A stretch of DNA of 64,000 nucleotides from an uncultured Flavobacterium sp. (GTDB lineage Bacteria; Bacteroidota; Bacteroidia; Flavobacteriales; Flavobacteriaceae): positions 1 to 64,000 of the forward strand of contig NZ_CALTYA010000019.1 in NCBI RefSeq assembly GCF_943913405.1, in the 5' to 3' direction. The notes beneath the pieces are model-generated. The model was not told the DNA's origin, ran no database searches, and was given only the letters and a program-made list of their open reading frames with translations. This document shows positions 8,004 to 16,995 of the stretch, piece by piece. Position 1 is the stretch's first letter; every line of letters begins with the position of its first letter. Made by a program: the position numbers and the translations under genes.

Positions 8004-8804
8004 TTACCCAAAAGGATTTATGTTAATGAGGCCAAATTTCCATTCGGTAACAAAACCTACAGCGATAAAAAGCAAAATGAGTATTTCAAAGACAATCATG
8101 GTGAAAAAAAGCAAAATTCTATAGGTAATTCCGAATTTAGAATACTCTTTTCTAAATGCATTAATGTAGCCGTATCCAACATGTAGAATAATAAGTGTAG
8201 TAACAGTCCAACTAAATATTGCATGAAAAGTAGGGGTGAATTCAATAATAAAGTTGGCATAAAAAAGGATATTTCCTATTAGAGAAATAAGTAACATACC
8301 AAGTAATATCATTCCTGAAATAATGGCATGCTCACTCAGATTTAATTTCTTTCGTCTGAATAAAATAAAACTATTTAGTGCTGCAAACGGTACAAATAGA
8401 AAAATGATAATTTTACTGTGGTCAAAAATTCTAGCGAGTTTTCTACTGGCTTCGTTTATAAAAGGTCGTTCAGGTTCTAATTCACCGCCAAAAAATAGGT
8501 CGATTTCTTCAAAAAGATGTCCAAGGAAAATTATCAAACCAAATACGATCAAAACCAGATAAAAGACATTGTAATAAGGCTTTCTTTTTCCGGAAATATA
8601 ATCAAGTGCTGCTTTTCCCGGACGCGTTAATGCTTGCTTGGCAGTGAAAACTATCCCCTTTTCAATATGAAATGTGCCGTGAAGTACGTCATGAAAAATA
8701 AAATTTTTGAAGGTAATGCGATGTGTGTCCGATTTCTGTCCGCATCCAGAACAAAATTGGTCGATTAATTCTTTTTCGCAGTTGAGGCAGTTTTTATTTG
8801 TCAT
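8004..8804 (-). CDS. DUF3667 membrane protein with zinc ribbon
   Basis: This is a 266-residue protein with an N-terminal zinc ribbon (Cys6, Cys9, Cys18, Cys21 in CLNCEKELIDQFCSGCG), then the DUF3667 signature (HDVLHGTFHIEKGIVFTAKQ, followed by RPGKAALDYISGKRKPY) and five or so transmembrane helices to the C-terminus. DUF3667 proteins are common in Bacteroidota and their role is not established. The zinc ribbon is expected in the cytoplasm. The gene is alone, with about 90 bases to argH on one side and 136 to the HEPN-like gene on the other. Confidence 0.8.
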   Translation of the reverse strand: MTNKNCLNCEKELIDQFCSGCGQKSDTHRITFKNFIFHDVLHGTFHIEKGIVFTAKQALTRPGKAALDYISGKRKPYYNVFYLVLIVFGLIIFLGHLFEEIDLFFGGELEPERPFINEASRKLARIFDHSKIIIFLFVPFAALNSFILFRRKKLNLSEHAIISGMILLGMLLISLIGNILFYANFIIEFTPTFHAIFSWTVTTLIILHVGYGYINAFRKEYSKFGITYRILLFFTMIVFEILILLFIAVGFVTEWKFGLININPFG

Positions 8805-8893
8805 TGATATTCACTTAAAAAATAATATATACCTTACGAAAGTAATATTTTTTTTAACATAAAATTACAGTTTTTCATAATATCATAAATAAA

Positions 8894-10174
8894 CTAAATT
8901 TCCACATTCATCTTCAAAACAATCTCCTTCAAACACAAATTATTAATGCTTCCTTCATGCGTGTGTTTCGTCGCTTTCGGTGATTGAAAAGTGTTGCTTT
9001 CAATTTGCTCTGCCACGATTTTATAGGCATCTCTAAACGGTTTTCCTTCGGTAACTAATTCATTCAAAGCATCTACCGTAAAAAGGTAATCGTATTTTTT
9101 ATCGTCTAAAATCGTTTCATTTACCTGAATATCTTTGATGGCGAAACTGGCGATTTCCAAACACGATTTCAAACTTTGAATCGCCGGAAAAAGGCCCTCT
9201 TTCAGCAATTGAAAATCCCTGTGGTAACCGCTCGGAAGATTATTGGTCAGCAACGTAATTTCATACGGCAGCGCCTGAATCTTATTGCATTTTGCTCTGA
9301 TCAGCTCAAAAACATCGGGGTTTTTCTTGTGCGGCATAATGCTCGAACCCGTCGTCAAATGACTTGGAAGACTGATGAAATTGAAATTTTGGCTCATGTA
9401 AAGACAAATATCCATAGCTAATTTCGAAACCGTAGAAGCCAATCCTGACATCGCAAAAGCAACAGTTTTTTCTGATTTTCCACGGCTCATTTGCGCGGCA
9501 ACCGAATTGTATTTTAAGGTAGCAAACTGCAATTCCTGAGTCGTAAAACTTCTGTCAATCGGAAACGAACTTCCATAACCCGCCGCAGAACCAAGCGGAT
9601 TTTGATCCACAATTTTTTGTGCCGCATTTAGCAAAACCATATCGTCAATCAGCGTTTCAGCATAGGCAGAAAGCCACATTCCAAAGGAAGAAGGCATCGC
9701 AATTTGCAAGTGCGTATAACCAGGAAGCAAGACGTTTTCATATTTTTTGCTCAAGGAAATCAGCAAATCAAACAGTGCTGTAGTCAACTTTTTAATTTCA
9801 GAAATTTCGTCTTTCAAATATAAATGAATGTCCACCAAAACCTGATCGTTTCTGGAACGCGCCGTGTGGATTTTTTTTCCGGTATCGCCAAGTTTTTCGG
9901 TCAAAAGATATTCGATTTTGGAATGAACATCTTCAAAAGTATCTTCAATAGTGAAGTTTCCTTTTTCAATTTCTGCCAAAATTTCTTCTAAAGTATGAAC
10001 CAAATCAGTTGCTTCTTTTTCTGTCAGAATATTGATTTTCTGCAACATTTTGGCGTGAGCCATCGAACCTAAAACGTCGTATTTTGCCAAAACCAAATCC
10101 AATTCTCGGTCATTTCCAATAGTGAATAGGTCTATTTTTTGGTCTGTCGGAATTCCTTTTTCCCAAAGTTTCAT
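8894..10174 (-). CDS. argH: argininosuccinate lyase
   Basis: This enzyme catalyses the last step of arginine synthesis, splitting argininosuccinate into arginine and fumarate. The 426-residue protein has the superfamily signature GSSIMPHKKNPD (the mobile loop with the catalytic Ser), the early substrate-binding motif ARSRNDQV and the helix motif GYTHLQIAMPSS. It is cytoplasmic and tetrameric in the family. It is the last gene of the eight-gene minus-strand arginine operon, starting 6 bases after the argE' stop. Slightly shorter than the E. coli enzyme, as is usual in Bacteroidota. Confidence 0.96.
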   Translation of the reverse strand: MKLWEKGIPTDQKIDLFTIGNDRELDLVLAKYDVLGSMAHAKMLQKINILTEKEATDLVHTLEEILAEIEKGNFTIEDTFEDVHSKIEYLLTEKLGDTGKKIHTARSRNDQVLVDIHLYLKDEISEIKKLTTALFDLLISLSKKYENVLLPGYTHLQIAMPSSFGMWLSAYAETLIDDMVLLNAAQKIVDQNPLGSAAGYGSSFPIDRSFTTQELQFATLKYNSVAAQMSRGKSEKTVAFAMSGLASTVSKLAMDICLYMSQNFNFISLPSHLTTGSSIMPHKKNPDVFELIRAKCNKIQALPYEITLLTNNLPSGYHRDFQLLKEGLFPAIQSLKSCLEIASFAIKDIQVNETILDDKKYDYLFTVDALNELVTEGKPFRDAYKIVAEQIESNTFQSPKATKHTHEGSINNLCLKEIVLKMNVEI

Positions 10175-10180
10175 ATTGCT

Positions 10181-11254
10181 TTAATTTAGGTTTAAAAATT
10201 TAGATATAATTTTGATATATAATTCAATGCCTTGCTTTATTTCATCAATTACTATAAACTCATTTGCAGTGTGTGAACGCAATGAATTTCCTGGTCCGAG
10301 TTTCATCGATTGACAACTCAAAACCGATTGGTCGGAAAGTGTAGGCGAGCCATACGTATTTCTTCCTAACGAAATTCCGGCTTGTACCAAAGCGTGATTT
10401 TTGTCAATCGAAGAAGCGTTTAAATGCATCGATCTCGGCGTGACTTTCGCATTAATATTTTGCTTCACGACTTCCAAAATTTCAGAATTCGAATAGCAAT
10501 CGTTCACGCGAATATCGACAACCAAACTGCATTCTGATGGAACCACATTGTGCTGTTTTCCTGCATTTATTTGCGTCACCGTCATTTTTACCGGACCTAA
10601 AACTTCAGATATTTTCTCGAATTCATAAGTTTTAAACCAATTAATCACAGATAAAGCGTTATAAATCGGATTGTCTAAATTTTGATGCGCAGCGTGGCTT
10701 GCCGTTCCAGAAACCACGATGTCTAACACCAGCAAACCTTTTTCGGCTATGGCCAAATGCATTTCAGTCGGCTCGCCAACAATCGCCACGTCAATCTCTG
10801 GAAGATGCTTTAAAATGCTGTTTAAACCGTTTGGCCCACTGCTTTCTTCCTCGGCAGTTCCAGCGATAATCAAATTGTAAGGAAGATTTTCAAACGCATA
10901 AAAATAAGTGAAAGTCGCAATCAAAGAAACCAAGCAACCGCCAGCGTCATTGCTTCCCAAACCGAACAATTTTCCGTTTTTTTCAATCGCAGAAAACGGA
11001 TTTAAAGTGTAACCTTCGTTTGGCTTAACCGTGTCGTGGTGGGAATTTAGCAGTAAATTTGGCTTTGATTTATCGAAATGTAAATTGTATGCCCAAATAT
11101 TATTGTTCTCCCTTTTGAAATTAATTCCGTTAGAAACAAACCAGTTTTCCAGCAAAATTGCCGTCTTGTTTTCTTCGGAAGAAAATGACGGCGTTTCAAT
11201 CAGATTTTTTAATAATTCTATGGCTTCGTTTGTAAGTTGGTCGGTGGTTTTCAT
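10181..11254 (-). CDS. argE: M20 deacylase, N-acetyl/N-succinyl-ornithine or -citrulline deacetylase (ArgE')
   Basis: This is a zinc-dependent M20 amidohydrolase of about 357 residues that should remove the N-alpha blocking group in the arginine pathway, acting on the citrulline derivative if the pathway follows the Bacteroidota order (transcarbamylation before deacylation). Metal and catalytic motifs are visible: NSHHDTVKP, GLGSNDAGG and the general-base AEEESSG. The frame is open to 11311, but MKTTDQLTNEAIELL at 11254 is the better start because its ATG overlaps the argB stop as ATGA, the same coupling seen at argD/argF'. Whether acetyl or succinyl is removed cannot be told from this gene alone. 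Confidence 0.88.
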   Translation of the reverse strand: MKTTDQLTNEAIELLKNLIETPSFSSEENKTAILLENWFVSNGINFKRENNNIWAYNLHFDKSKPNLLLNSHHDTVKPNEGYTLNPFSAIEKNGKLFGLGSNDAGGCLVSLIATFTYFYAFENLPYNLIIAGTAEEESSGPNGLNSILKHLPEIDVAIVGEPTEMHLAIAEKGLLVLDIVVSGTASHAAHQNLDNPIYNALSVINWFKTYEFEKISEVLGPVKMTVTQINAGKQHNVVPSECSLVVDIRVNDCYSNSEILEVVKQNINAKVTPRSMHLNASSIDKNHALVQAGISLGRNTYGSPTLSDQSVLSCQSMKLGPGNSLRSHTANEFIVIDEIKQGIELYIKIISKFLNLN

Positions 11255-12033
11255 AGTTTGATTTTGGTGTGAATAGTTCTGTCTTTCAAGATGTTTTGGT
11301 TTCCGATGCAAATATTTTGAACACCATTTTCTATTGATTTAAAACAATTTTCTAATTTCGGAAGCATTCCGGAATGAATCGCTTTTTCAGCTTTCAAGCT
11401 TTGATATTTCTGAAAATCTAAACTTTCAATAACCGAATCATCATCTTCAGAATTACTCAAAACACCATTCTTTTCAAAGCAATAAATCAGATTTACATCA
11501 AAAGTTTCAGACAGCGCAATCGCAATCTCGGAAGCAATGGTATCGGCATTTGTATTCAATAATTGTCCGTTTCCATCGTGCGTAATTGCTGAAAAAACAG
11601 GCGTGATATTTTGCAAAAGCAAAGTTGAAATCAACGATTTATTCACCGAAATCACATCGCCAACAAAGCCAAAATCGACTTCTGAATTTGTTCTTTTTTC
11701 AGATAAAATGGCGTTTCCATCAGCTCCAGAAAAACCGATACTGTTGGTTTTTAAAGCTTGTAATTTGGCTACGATTTGCTTGTTTATCAATCCAGAATAG
11801 GTCATAATGGTTACATCAAGCATCGTTTTGTCTGTAATTCTTCTACCATTTGAAAATAAAGGTTTTAAGTTTAATTTTTCTGCAATTTCTGTAGCTGTTT
11901 TTCCACCGCCGTGAACTAATATTTTCGATTCTTTCAATTCAGAGAAATCTTTTAGAAAACCATTCAAAACTTCTTCATTGTCAATGATATTTCCACCGAT
12001 TTTTACTATGGTTATTTTAGGCTTATTATCCAT
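11251..12033 (-). CDS. argB: acetylglutamate kinase
   Basis: This amino-acid kinase (260 residues) phosphorylates N-blocked glutamate at the gamma-carboxylate, the second step of arginine synthesis. Motifs are the N-terminal VKIGGNIID and phosphate loop VHGGGKTATEI, substrate-binding NGRRITD, and a C-terminal glycine and Met region (KAIHSGMLPKLENC) holding the conserved lysine. It lacks the N-terminal helix extension that marks the arginine-inhibited hexameric kinases, so direct feedback inhibition is less likely. The start overlaps the argF' 3' end by 8 bases. Confidence 0.94.
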   Translation of the reverse strand: MDNKPKITIVKIGGNIIDNEEVLNGFLKDFSELKESKILVHGGGKTATEIAEKLNLKPLFSNGRRITDKTMLDVTIMTYSGLINKQIVAKLQALKTNSIGFSGADGNAILSEKRTNSEVDFGFVGDVISVNKSLISTLLLQNITPVFSAITHDGNGQLLNTNADTIASEIAIALSETFDVNLIYCFEKNGVLSNSEDDDSVIESLDFQKYQSLKAEKAIHSGMLPKLENCFKSIENGVQNICIGNQNILKDRTIHTKIKL

Positions 12034-12973
12034 TTTCCAAGATTTTTTTCAAGATGGCTTGTGTGGCAAAAGTTCTGTTATTCGCTTGCGGAATTACAAT
12101 CGAATTTTCACTATCCAAAACTTCATCGGTCACAATCATATTTCTTCTCACCGGAAGACAATGCATAAATTTTGCGTTGTTCGTCAAAGCCATTTTCTCT
12201 GAAGTAACTGTCCAATTCGTGTCGTTTGAAAGTATTTTTCCGTAGTCATTATACGAACTCCAGTTTTTGGCATAAATAAAATCAGCGTTTTTAAAAGCTT
12301 CGTCTTGGTTATTCGTAATTGTCGCACCTTTCGTGATTTCCGGATTCAATTCATAATTTTCCGGATGTGCGATAATCAAATCATATTCAGAAAGTTTCAT
12401 AATTTTCACAAAAGAATTCGGAACCGCGTGAGGCAAGGCTTTTGGATGTGGCGCCCAAGTCAGGACCACTTTTGGCTTTCTTTTTTTCTTGTATTCTTGA
12501 ATGGTCAAAGCATCGGCAACAGCCTGCAACGGATGTTCTGTCGCGCCTTCCAAACTGATTACGGGAATTGTGGAATGTTTCACAAAAGCACTGATTACTT
12601 GCTCTTCTTCGTCTTTTTCTTTGTCGGTCAACGTTGGGAAACTTCTGATTCCGATTACGTCACAATATTGCGAAATTACTTGTGCGGCTTCTTTGATGTG
12701 CTCGGCTTTGTTGCCGTCCATCACGGTTCCGTCCTCAAATTCCAGCGACCAGCCTTCGGTATTTAAGTTCATCACAATGCAATGCATTCCCAAATTCAAG
12801 GAAGCTTTTTGCGTGCTTAATCTCGTTCTCAAACTCGGATTGAAAAACAATAATCCAAGCGTTTTATTTTTACCCAATTCGTTATTTTCGAATGGAGCAG
12901 ACTTTATTTTTTTTGCAGACAAAATCAGTTCGTCAAGATCTAAAATATCATCTACGGAAGTGAATTTTTTCAT
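12026..12973 (-). CDS. argF': N-succinyl(acetyl)ornithine carbamoyltransferase (ArgF')
   Basis: This 315-residue transcarbamylase adds a carbamoyl group to N-blocked ornithine. Carbamoyl-phosphate binding is by NPSLRTRLS (S-x-R-T-R) and the HPLQAVADA loop; the C-terminal MHCLPVRRN motif binds the amino substrate. It has the proline-rich ligand loops of the N-acyl-ornithine group and not the SMG motif of true ornithine carbamoyltransferases. Residue 90, within DGNKAEHIKEA, is Ala. Published work on Xanthomonas and Bacteroides enzymes names this position (Glu92/Pro90) as the switch between acetyl- and succinyl-ornithine; a small residue favours succinyl. Its ATG overlaps the argD TGA (ATGA). 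Confidence 0.93.
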   Translation of the reverse strand: MKKFTSVDDILDLDELILSAKKIKSAPFENNELGKNKTLGLLFFNPSLRTRLSTQKASLNLGMHCIVMNLNTEGWSLEFEDGTVMDGNKAEHIKEAAQVISQYCDVIGIRSFPTLTDKEKDEEEQVISAFVKHSTIPVISLEGATEHPLQAVADALTIQEYKKKRKPKVVLTWAPHPKALPHAVPNSFVKIMKLSEYDLIIAHPENYELNPEITKGATITNNQDEAFKNADFIYAKNWSSYNDYGKILSNDTNWTVTSEKMALTNNAKFMHCLPVRRNMIVTDEVLDSENSIVIPQANNRTFATQAILKKILENG

Positions 12974-14115
12974 TGTGAAATGTTTAAATTTTTTAATGCA
13001 TTTTTCAATCCACCAATAAATTGATTGATTTCATTTGAAGTAATAGATAAAGGAGGAAGAATTCTCAAAAGATTTTTTTGGGAAGCATTTCCGGTGAAAA
13101 TAAATTGCTCGTAAATCAAGTTTTTTCGCAATTCAGTTACGTCAAAATCAAATTCCAAACCAAGCATCAAACCTTTTCCTTTGACTTTTTTAATCTCTGG
13201 AATTTCAGAAATTACGTCTAAAAAATAGACCGATTGCTGGTTTACATTTTCAATTAAATCTTCATTTTCGATAATTTCCAAAACAGATATAGCCGATGCG
13301 CAAGCCAAATGATTGCCTCCAAAAGTGGTTCCTAACAAACCATACGAAGCTTTGAATTTATCGCTGATTAACAAGCCGCCGATTGGAAAACCATTTCCCA
13401 TTCCTTTTGCCATCGTGATAATATCAGGTTTGATATTGTGATGCTGATGCGCAAAAAACTTTCCGGAACGGCCATAACCGCTTTGGATTTCGTCTAAAAT
13501 CAAGATGACATTGTTTTCATTGCAGAGTTTTTCCAAATCTTGAAAAAAGAAAGTTGTTCCTTCATCTAAACCGCCAACGCCTTGAATTCCTTCGATTATT
13601 ATGGCTGTGATTTCATTTTCAGAAATGGCTTTTTTAACCAAATCAATTTGATTTAATGGAAGAAAAATAACTTCGTGATTGGCATTTATCGGCGCCACAA
13701 TCGACGGATTATCAGTCACGGCAACCGAAGCTGAAGTTCTTCCGTGGAAGCTTTTTTCAAAGGCAATGACTTTTGACTTTTTATTATAGAAAGAAGCTAA
13801 TTTTAAAGCGTTTTCGTTGGCTTCAGCACCAGAATTGCACAGAAAAACGCTGTAATCTGGATAGCCTGAAAATTCAGTTAGTTTCTTGGCAAAAGCTTCT
13901 TGCAAAGGATTTTGAATCGAATTAGAATAAAAGCCTATTTTTTCAATTTGATTTTTGATTGCTTCGACATATTTTGGATGTGAATGCCCGACAGAAATCA
14001 CGCCGTGACCTCCATAAAAATCTAAATATTCTTGATTGTTTTCGTCCCAGACTTTTGCGCCTAAAGCTTTGACCGGATTGATATTATATATTGGATATAC
14101 GTTGAATAAGCTCAT
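12970..14115 (-). CDS. argD: acyl-ornithine aminotransferase
   Basis: This class-III PLP aminotransferase (381 residues from the chosen start) converts N-acylglutamate semialdehyde to N-acylornithine. Seen in the sequence are LDFYGGHGVISVGHSHP near the N-terminus, the phosphate-binding NSGAEANENALKLA, LILDEIQSGYGRSGKFFA and the Schiff-base lysine in TMAKGMGNGFPIGG. The frame extends to 14148, but MSLFNVYPIYN at 14115 matches the family start and sits just after an A-rich sequence; the extra 11 residues would come from the palindromic spacer. It couples to argF' by an ATGA overlap and is separated from argC by a 105-base palindromic element. Confidence 0.95.
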   Translation of the reverse strand: MSLFNVYPIYNINPVKALGAKVWDENNQEYLDFYGGHGVISVGHSHPKYVEAIKNQIEKIGFYSNSIQNPLQEAFAKKLTEFSGYPDYSVFLCNSGAEANENALKLASFYNKKSKVIAFEKSFHGRTSASVAVTDNPSIVAPINANHEVIFLPLNQIDLVKKAISENEITAIIIEGIQGVGGLDEGTTFFFQDLEKLCNENNVILILDEIQSGYGRSGKFFAHQHHNIKPDIITMAKGMGNGFPIGGLLISDKFKASYGLLGTTFGGNHLACASAISVLEIIENEDLIENVNQQSVYFLDVISEIPEIKKVKGKGLMLGLEFDFDVTELRKNLIYEQFIFTGNASQKNLLRILPPLSITSNEINQFIGGLKNALKNLNISQ

Positions 14116-14140
14116 TTTTTTAGTTTTATATAGTTTTGTA

Positions 14141-14219
14141 TCCTGCAAGGTTTTTAAAACCTTATAGGTTTTTGTTTTGGAAATTAATACCTACGAGGTC
14201 AAAAAAAGACCTTGCAGGA
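14141..14219. repeat. palindromic repeat element inside the arginine operon
   Basis: Perfect 11-bp terminal inverted arms (TCCTGCAAGGT at 14141 and ACCTTGCAGGA ending at 14219) enclose a second short inverted repeat (AACCT-TAT-AGGTT at 14158-14170). Sequences of the form CCTGCAAGGTTTT...AACCTTGCAGG recur in Flavobacterium genomes. It fills the only sizeable gap between arg genes, and the RNA form would fold into a long hairpin. Confidence 0.7.
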
Positions 14220-14220
14220 A

Positions 14221-15198
14221 TTAAAATCCGCTTGGTTTTAATTTTAATCCTGTGGTTTCTTCTAAACCAAACATCAAATTCATATTCTGAATTGCCTGGC
14301 CAGAAGCGCCTTTCAAGAGATTGTCTATTACCGAAGTCATCAAAAGATAGTTTCCTTTTTTCTCTAAACTGATGATGCATTTGTTCGTTTGAACTGCCAT
14401 TTTTAAATTTATGTTTTCGTTCGAAATGAATACAAATGGATGATTTTCATAGAAATTTTGATAGATTTCGGTCAATTCTTCCAAGTTTTTGTCCGTTTTT
14501 GTATAAAGCGTTGCAAAAATTCCTCTGGTAAATTCACCACGATTTGGAATGAACAAAATCTCGCTTTCAAAACCGTTTTGCAATTGATTTAAACTCTGAT
14601 TTATTTCTGCTAAATGCTGGTGCTCGAATGCTTTGTAATGTGAAATATTTGAATTTCTCCAGCTGTGATGTGACGTTTCGGTTGGCTGAACTCCCGCGCC
14701 AGTGCTACCGGTTACTGCATTTATGTTAACGTCATTTTGCAATAAATTTGCGGAAGCCAAAGGCAAAAGCGCCAGTTGAATCGCTGTAGCAAAACAACCT
14801 GGATTTGCGATGTATTTGGCTGTTGTGATTTCATTTCTATTCAATTCTGGCAGACCATAAATAAAATTTTCAGATTGAAATTCTGCATCCTTATTTAATC
14901 TAAAATCGTTGCTCAAGTCAATAATTCTAGTGTGTGAAGCAAATTTATTTTGTTCTAAAAAAGCTTTCGATTTTCCGTGACCAAGACATAGAAAAACCAC
15001 GTTTACTTCTGGATTTATTTTGTTTGTAAATAACAAATCGAGTTCTCCAATCAAATCTGGATGCGCATTTGTCAACGGTTTTCCGGCTTGGGAAGTGCTA
15101 AAAACAAAGTCGATTTCCACATTTGGATGATTGGCTAAAATTCTGAGAAGTTCGCCTGACGTGTAGCCGGCGCCTCCGATAATTCCTGCTTTAATCAT
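14221..15198 (-). CDS. argC: N-acetyl-gamma-glutamyl-phosphate reductase
   Basis: This enzyme reduces N-acylglutamyl phosphate to the semialdehyde using NADPH. The N-terminal Rossmann motif is GIIGGAGYTSGELLRIL, and the catalytic cysteine lies in YIANPGCFATAIQLAL with the supporting GSTGAGVQPTETSHH segment and the C-terminal GASGQAIQNMNLMFG. At 325 residues it is the usual length. It follows argG with an 8-base overlap and precedes the palindromic element and argD. Confidence 0.96.
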   Translation of the reverse strand: MIKAGIIGGAGYTSGELLRILANHPNVEIDFVFSTSQAGKPLTNAHPDLIGELDLLFTNKINPEVNVVFLCLGHGKSKAFLEQNKFASHTRIIDLSNDFRLNKDAEFQSENFIYGLPELNRNEITTAKYIANPGCFATAIQLALLPLASANLLQNDVNINAVTGSTGAGVQPTETSHHSWRNSNISHYKAFEHQHLAEINQSLNQLQNGFESEILFIPNRGEFTRGIFATLYTKTDKNLEELTEIYQNFYENHPFVFISNENINLKMAVQTNKCIISLEKKGNYLLMTSVIDNLLKGASGQAIQNMNLMFGLEETTGLKLKPSGF

Positions 15199-16384
15199 AA
15201 TCTACGGCATTTACTTGTGAATAAATCGATTGTGCATTTCCGAAAACTTTGATGAAACCTTTGGCATCATCAGCCGTCCAAGCGTTGTTCATTTCGCCGT
15301 ATTGGCCGAATTTTGTGTTCATCAAATCGTGATCAGACTCAATTCCGTCCAACAAAAAATGATAAGGTTTTAAGGTTACAGTTACATTTCCGGAAACATT
15401 TTTCTGAGTATCTTCTAAAAAAACTTCGATGTTTCTCATAATCGGATCTAAATATTGGCCTTCGTGAAAAAGCATTCCATACCAATTTCCAAGCTGTTCT
15501 TTCCAATATTGCTGCCATTTTCCGAGTGTATGTTTTTCTAGAAGATGATGCGCTTTCAGAATAATTATCGGAGCTCCGGCTTCAAAACCAACTCTTCCTT
15601 TGATGCCGATGATTGTGTCACCAACGTGAATATCTCTTCCGATTGCGAACGCATTTGCCAGTTTTTCCAGCTTCACGATATTTGCAGTCGGCTTGTCAAA
15701 TTCATTGTTGATTCCTATTAATTCGCCTTTTTCAAAATTCAGAATCACTTTTTCAGCATCTGTTTTTTGCAATTGCGAAGGATAAGCGCTGTCTGGCAAC
15801 GGAAGGTTTGAAGTCAGCGTTTCTTTTCCGCCAACACTCGTTCCCCAAATTCCTTTGTTGATCGAATATTGCGCTTTTTCCCAAGAATAATCCACGCCAT
15901 TTTTCTGCAGATAATCGACTTCTTCTTGTCTTGACAATTTCAAATCTCTGATTGGCGTGATGATTTCCATTTCAGGAGCGATGGTTTGGAAAATCAAGTC
16001 GAAACGAATTTGGTCGTTTCCCGCGCCAGTGCTTCCGTGAGCGATGGCAGACGCGCCCACTTTCTTGGCATATTTTACCGCTTCAATCGCTTGAAAAACT
16101 CTTTCGGCACTTACAGAAAGCGGGTAGGTGTTGTTTTTTAAAACATTTCCGAAGACTAAAAATTTGATTGCTTTTTCATAATAATTTTCTATAATATCCA
16201 AATTGATATGATTCGCGCTTCCTAATTCGTAGGCTCTTTTTTCTATCGCATTTAATTCCTCTTCGTCGAAACCACCAGTATTTATCAGCACTGTGTGAAC
16301 TTCCAGCTGTTTTTCATTCTTCAAATATTTAAGGCAAAAAGAAGTGTCTAATCCACCGCTGTATGCTAAAACTACTTTTTTCAT
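15191..16384 (-). CDS. argG: argininosuccinate synthase
   Basis: This ATP-dependent ligase joins citrulline and aspartate. The N-terminal PP-loop is AYSGGLDTSFCLKYL, and AHGSTGAGNDQIRFDLIF is the citrulline/aspartate-binding region typical of the family; GINNEFDKPTANIVKLE lies downstream. Length is 397 residues. It is the second gene of the operon, 2 bases after the acetyltransferase stop, placed early although it acts late in the pathway. Confidence 0.97.
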   Translation of the reverse strand: MKKVVLAYSGGLDTSFCLKYLKNEKQLEVHTVLINTGGFDEEELNAIEKRAYELGSANHINLDIIENYYEKAIKFLVFGNVLKNNTYPLSVSAERVFQAIEAVKYAKKVGASAIAHGSTGAGNDQIRFDLIFQTIAPEMEIITPIRDLKLSRQEEVDYLQKNGVDYSWEKAQYSINKGIWGTSVGGKETLTSNLPLPDSAYPSQLQKTDAEKVILNFEKGELIGINNEFDKPTANIVKLEKLANAFAIGRDIHVGDTIIGIKGRVGFEAGAPIIILKAHHLLEKHTLGKWQQYWKEQLGNWYGMLFHEGQYLDPIMRNIEVFLEDTQKNVSGNVTVTLKPYHFLLDGIESDHDLMNTKFGQYGEMNNAWTADDAKGFIKVFGNAQSIYSQVNAVDYD

Positions 16385-16386
16385 AA

Positions 16387-16995
16387 TTATTTTTTTAGGA
16401 AAGTCTGCTTGATTTGTTTCAATCTTGTCAGTACTTTTTTATTGAATTTTATTTCTTCCGTTTTTTTGTTATTTGGATCATAAAGCATTCCCGTACAAAG
16501 GCACATTTTGAATTCTTTTCTTTCTAAAATATCATAATTCGTACAGCCTTTGCAACCATTCCAAAAGGTTTGGTCAGCCGTTAATTCGGAGAATGGAACC
16601 GGTTTGTAACCCAAATCGGAATTGATTTTCATTACCGCCAAACCTGTCGTGATTCCGAAGATTTTTGCGCCTGGATATTTTTCTTGGGAATATTCAAAAA
16701 CCTTCTTCTTGATTTTTTTGGCAAGGCCCAAATGTCTGTAATCAGGATGCACGATGAGTCCAGAATTGGCAACAAATTGTCCGTGTTGCCAGCTTTCGAT
16801 ATAGCAGAAACCGGCAAATTTTCCGTTTTCTAAAGCGATGATGGCATCGTGATTTTGCATCTTTTTCTGGATGTATTCTGGCGATCTTTTGGCGATTCCG
16901 GTTCCTCTCAAAAGGGCAGAAGCTTCCATCGTGTCGCAGATCTCTTGTGCAAATTTATAGTGCTCTTCTTGAGCAATATTAATGGATACATTCAT
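16387..16995 (-). CDS. GNAT acyltransferase heading the arginine operon
   Basis: This 202-residue GCN5-related N-acyltransferase carries the acyl-CoA-binding motif HPDYRHLGLAKKIKKKVFEYS and the preceding strands (FAGFCYIESW, SGLIVHPDYR). The C-terminal part has a CKGCTNYDILERKEFKMCLC cysteine cluster, unusual for GNATs. The operon has no argJ and no classical argA. As its first gene, 2 bases from argG, this is the natural candidate for the enzyme that puts the acetyl or succinyl group on glutamate. That role is inferred from position; the fold is well supported. Confidence 0.85.
   Translation of the reverse strand: MNVSINIAQEEHYKFAQEICDTMEASALLRGTGIAKRSPEYIQKKMQNHDAIIALENGKFAGFCYIESWQHGQFVANSGLIVHPDYRHLGLAKKIKKKVFEYSQEKYPGAKIFGITTGLAVMKINSDLGYKPVPFSELTADQTFWNGCKGCTNYDILERKEFKMCLCTGMLYDPNNKKTEEIKFNKKVLTRLKQIKQTFLKK

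Noticed and set aside
14136..14380. Short frames on either strand around the argC-argD palindrome
   Set aside because: Low-complexity text produced by the inverted repeat and antisense argC.
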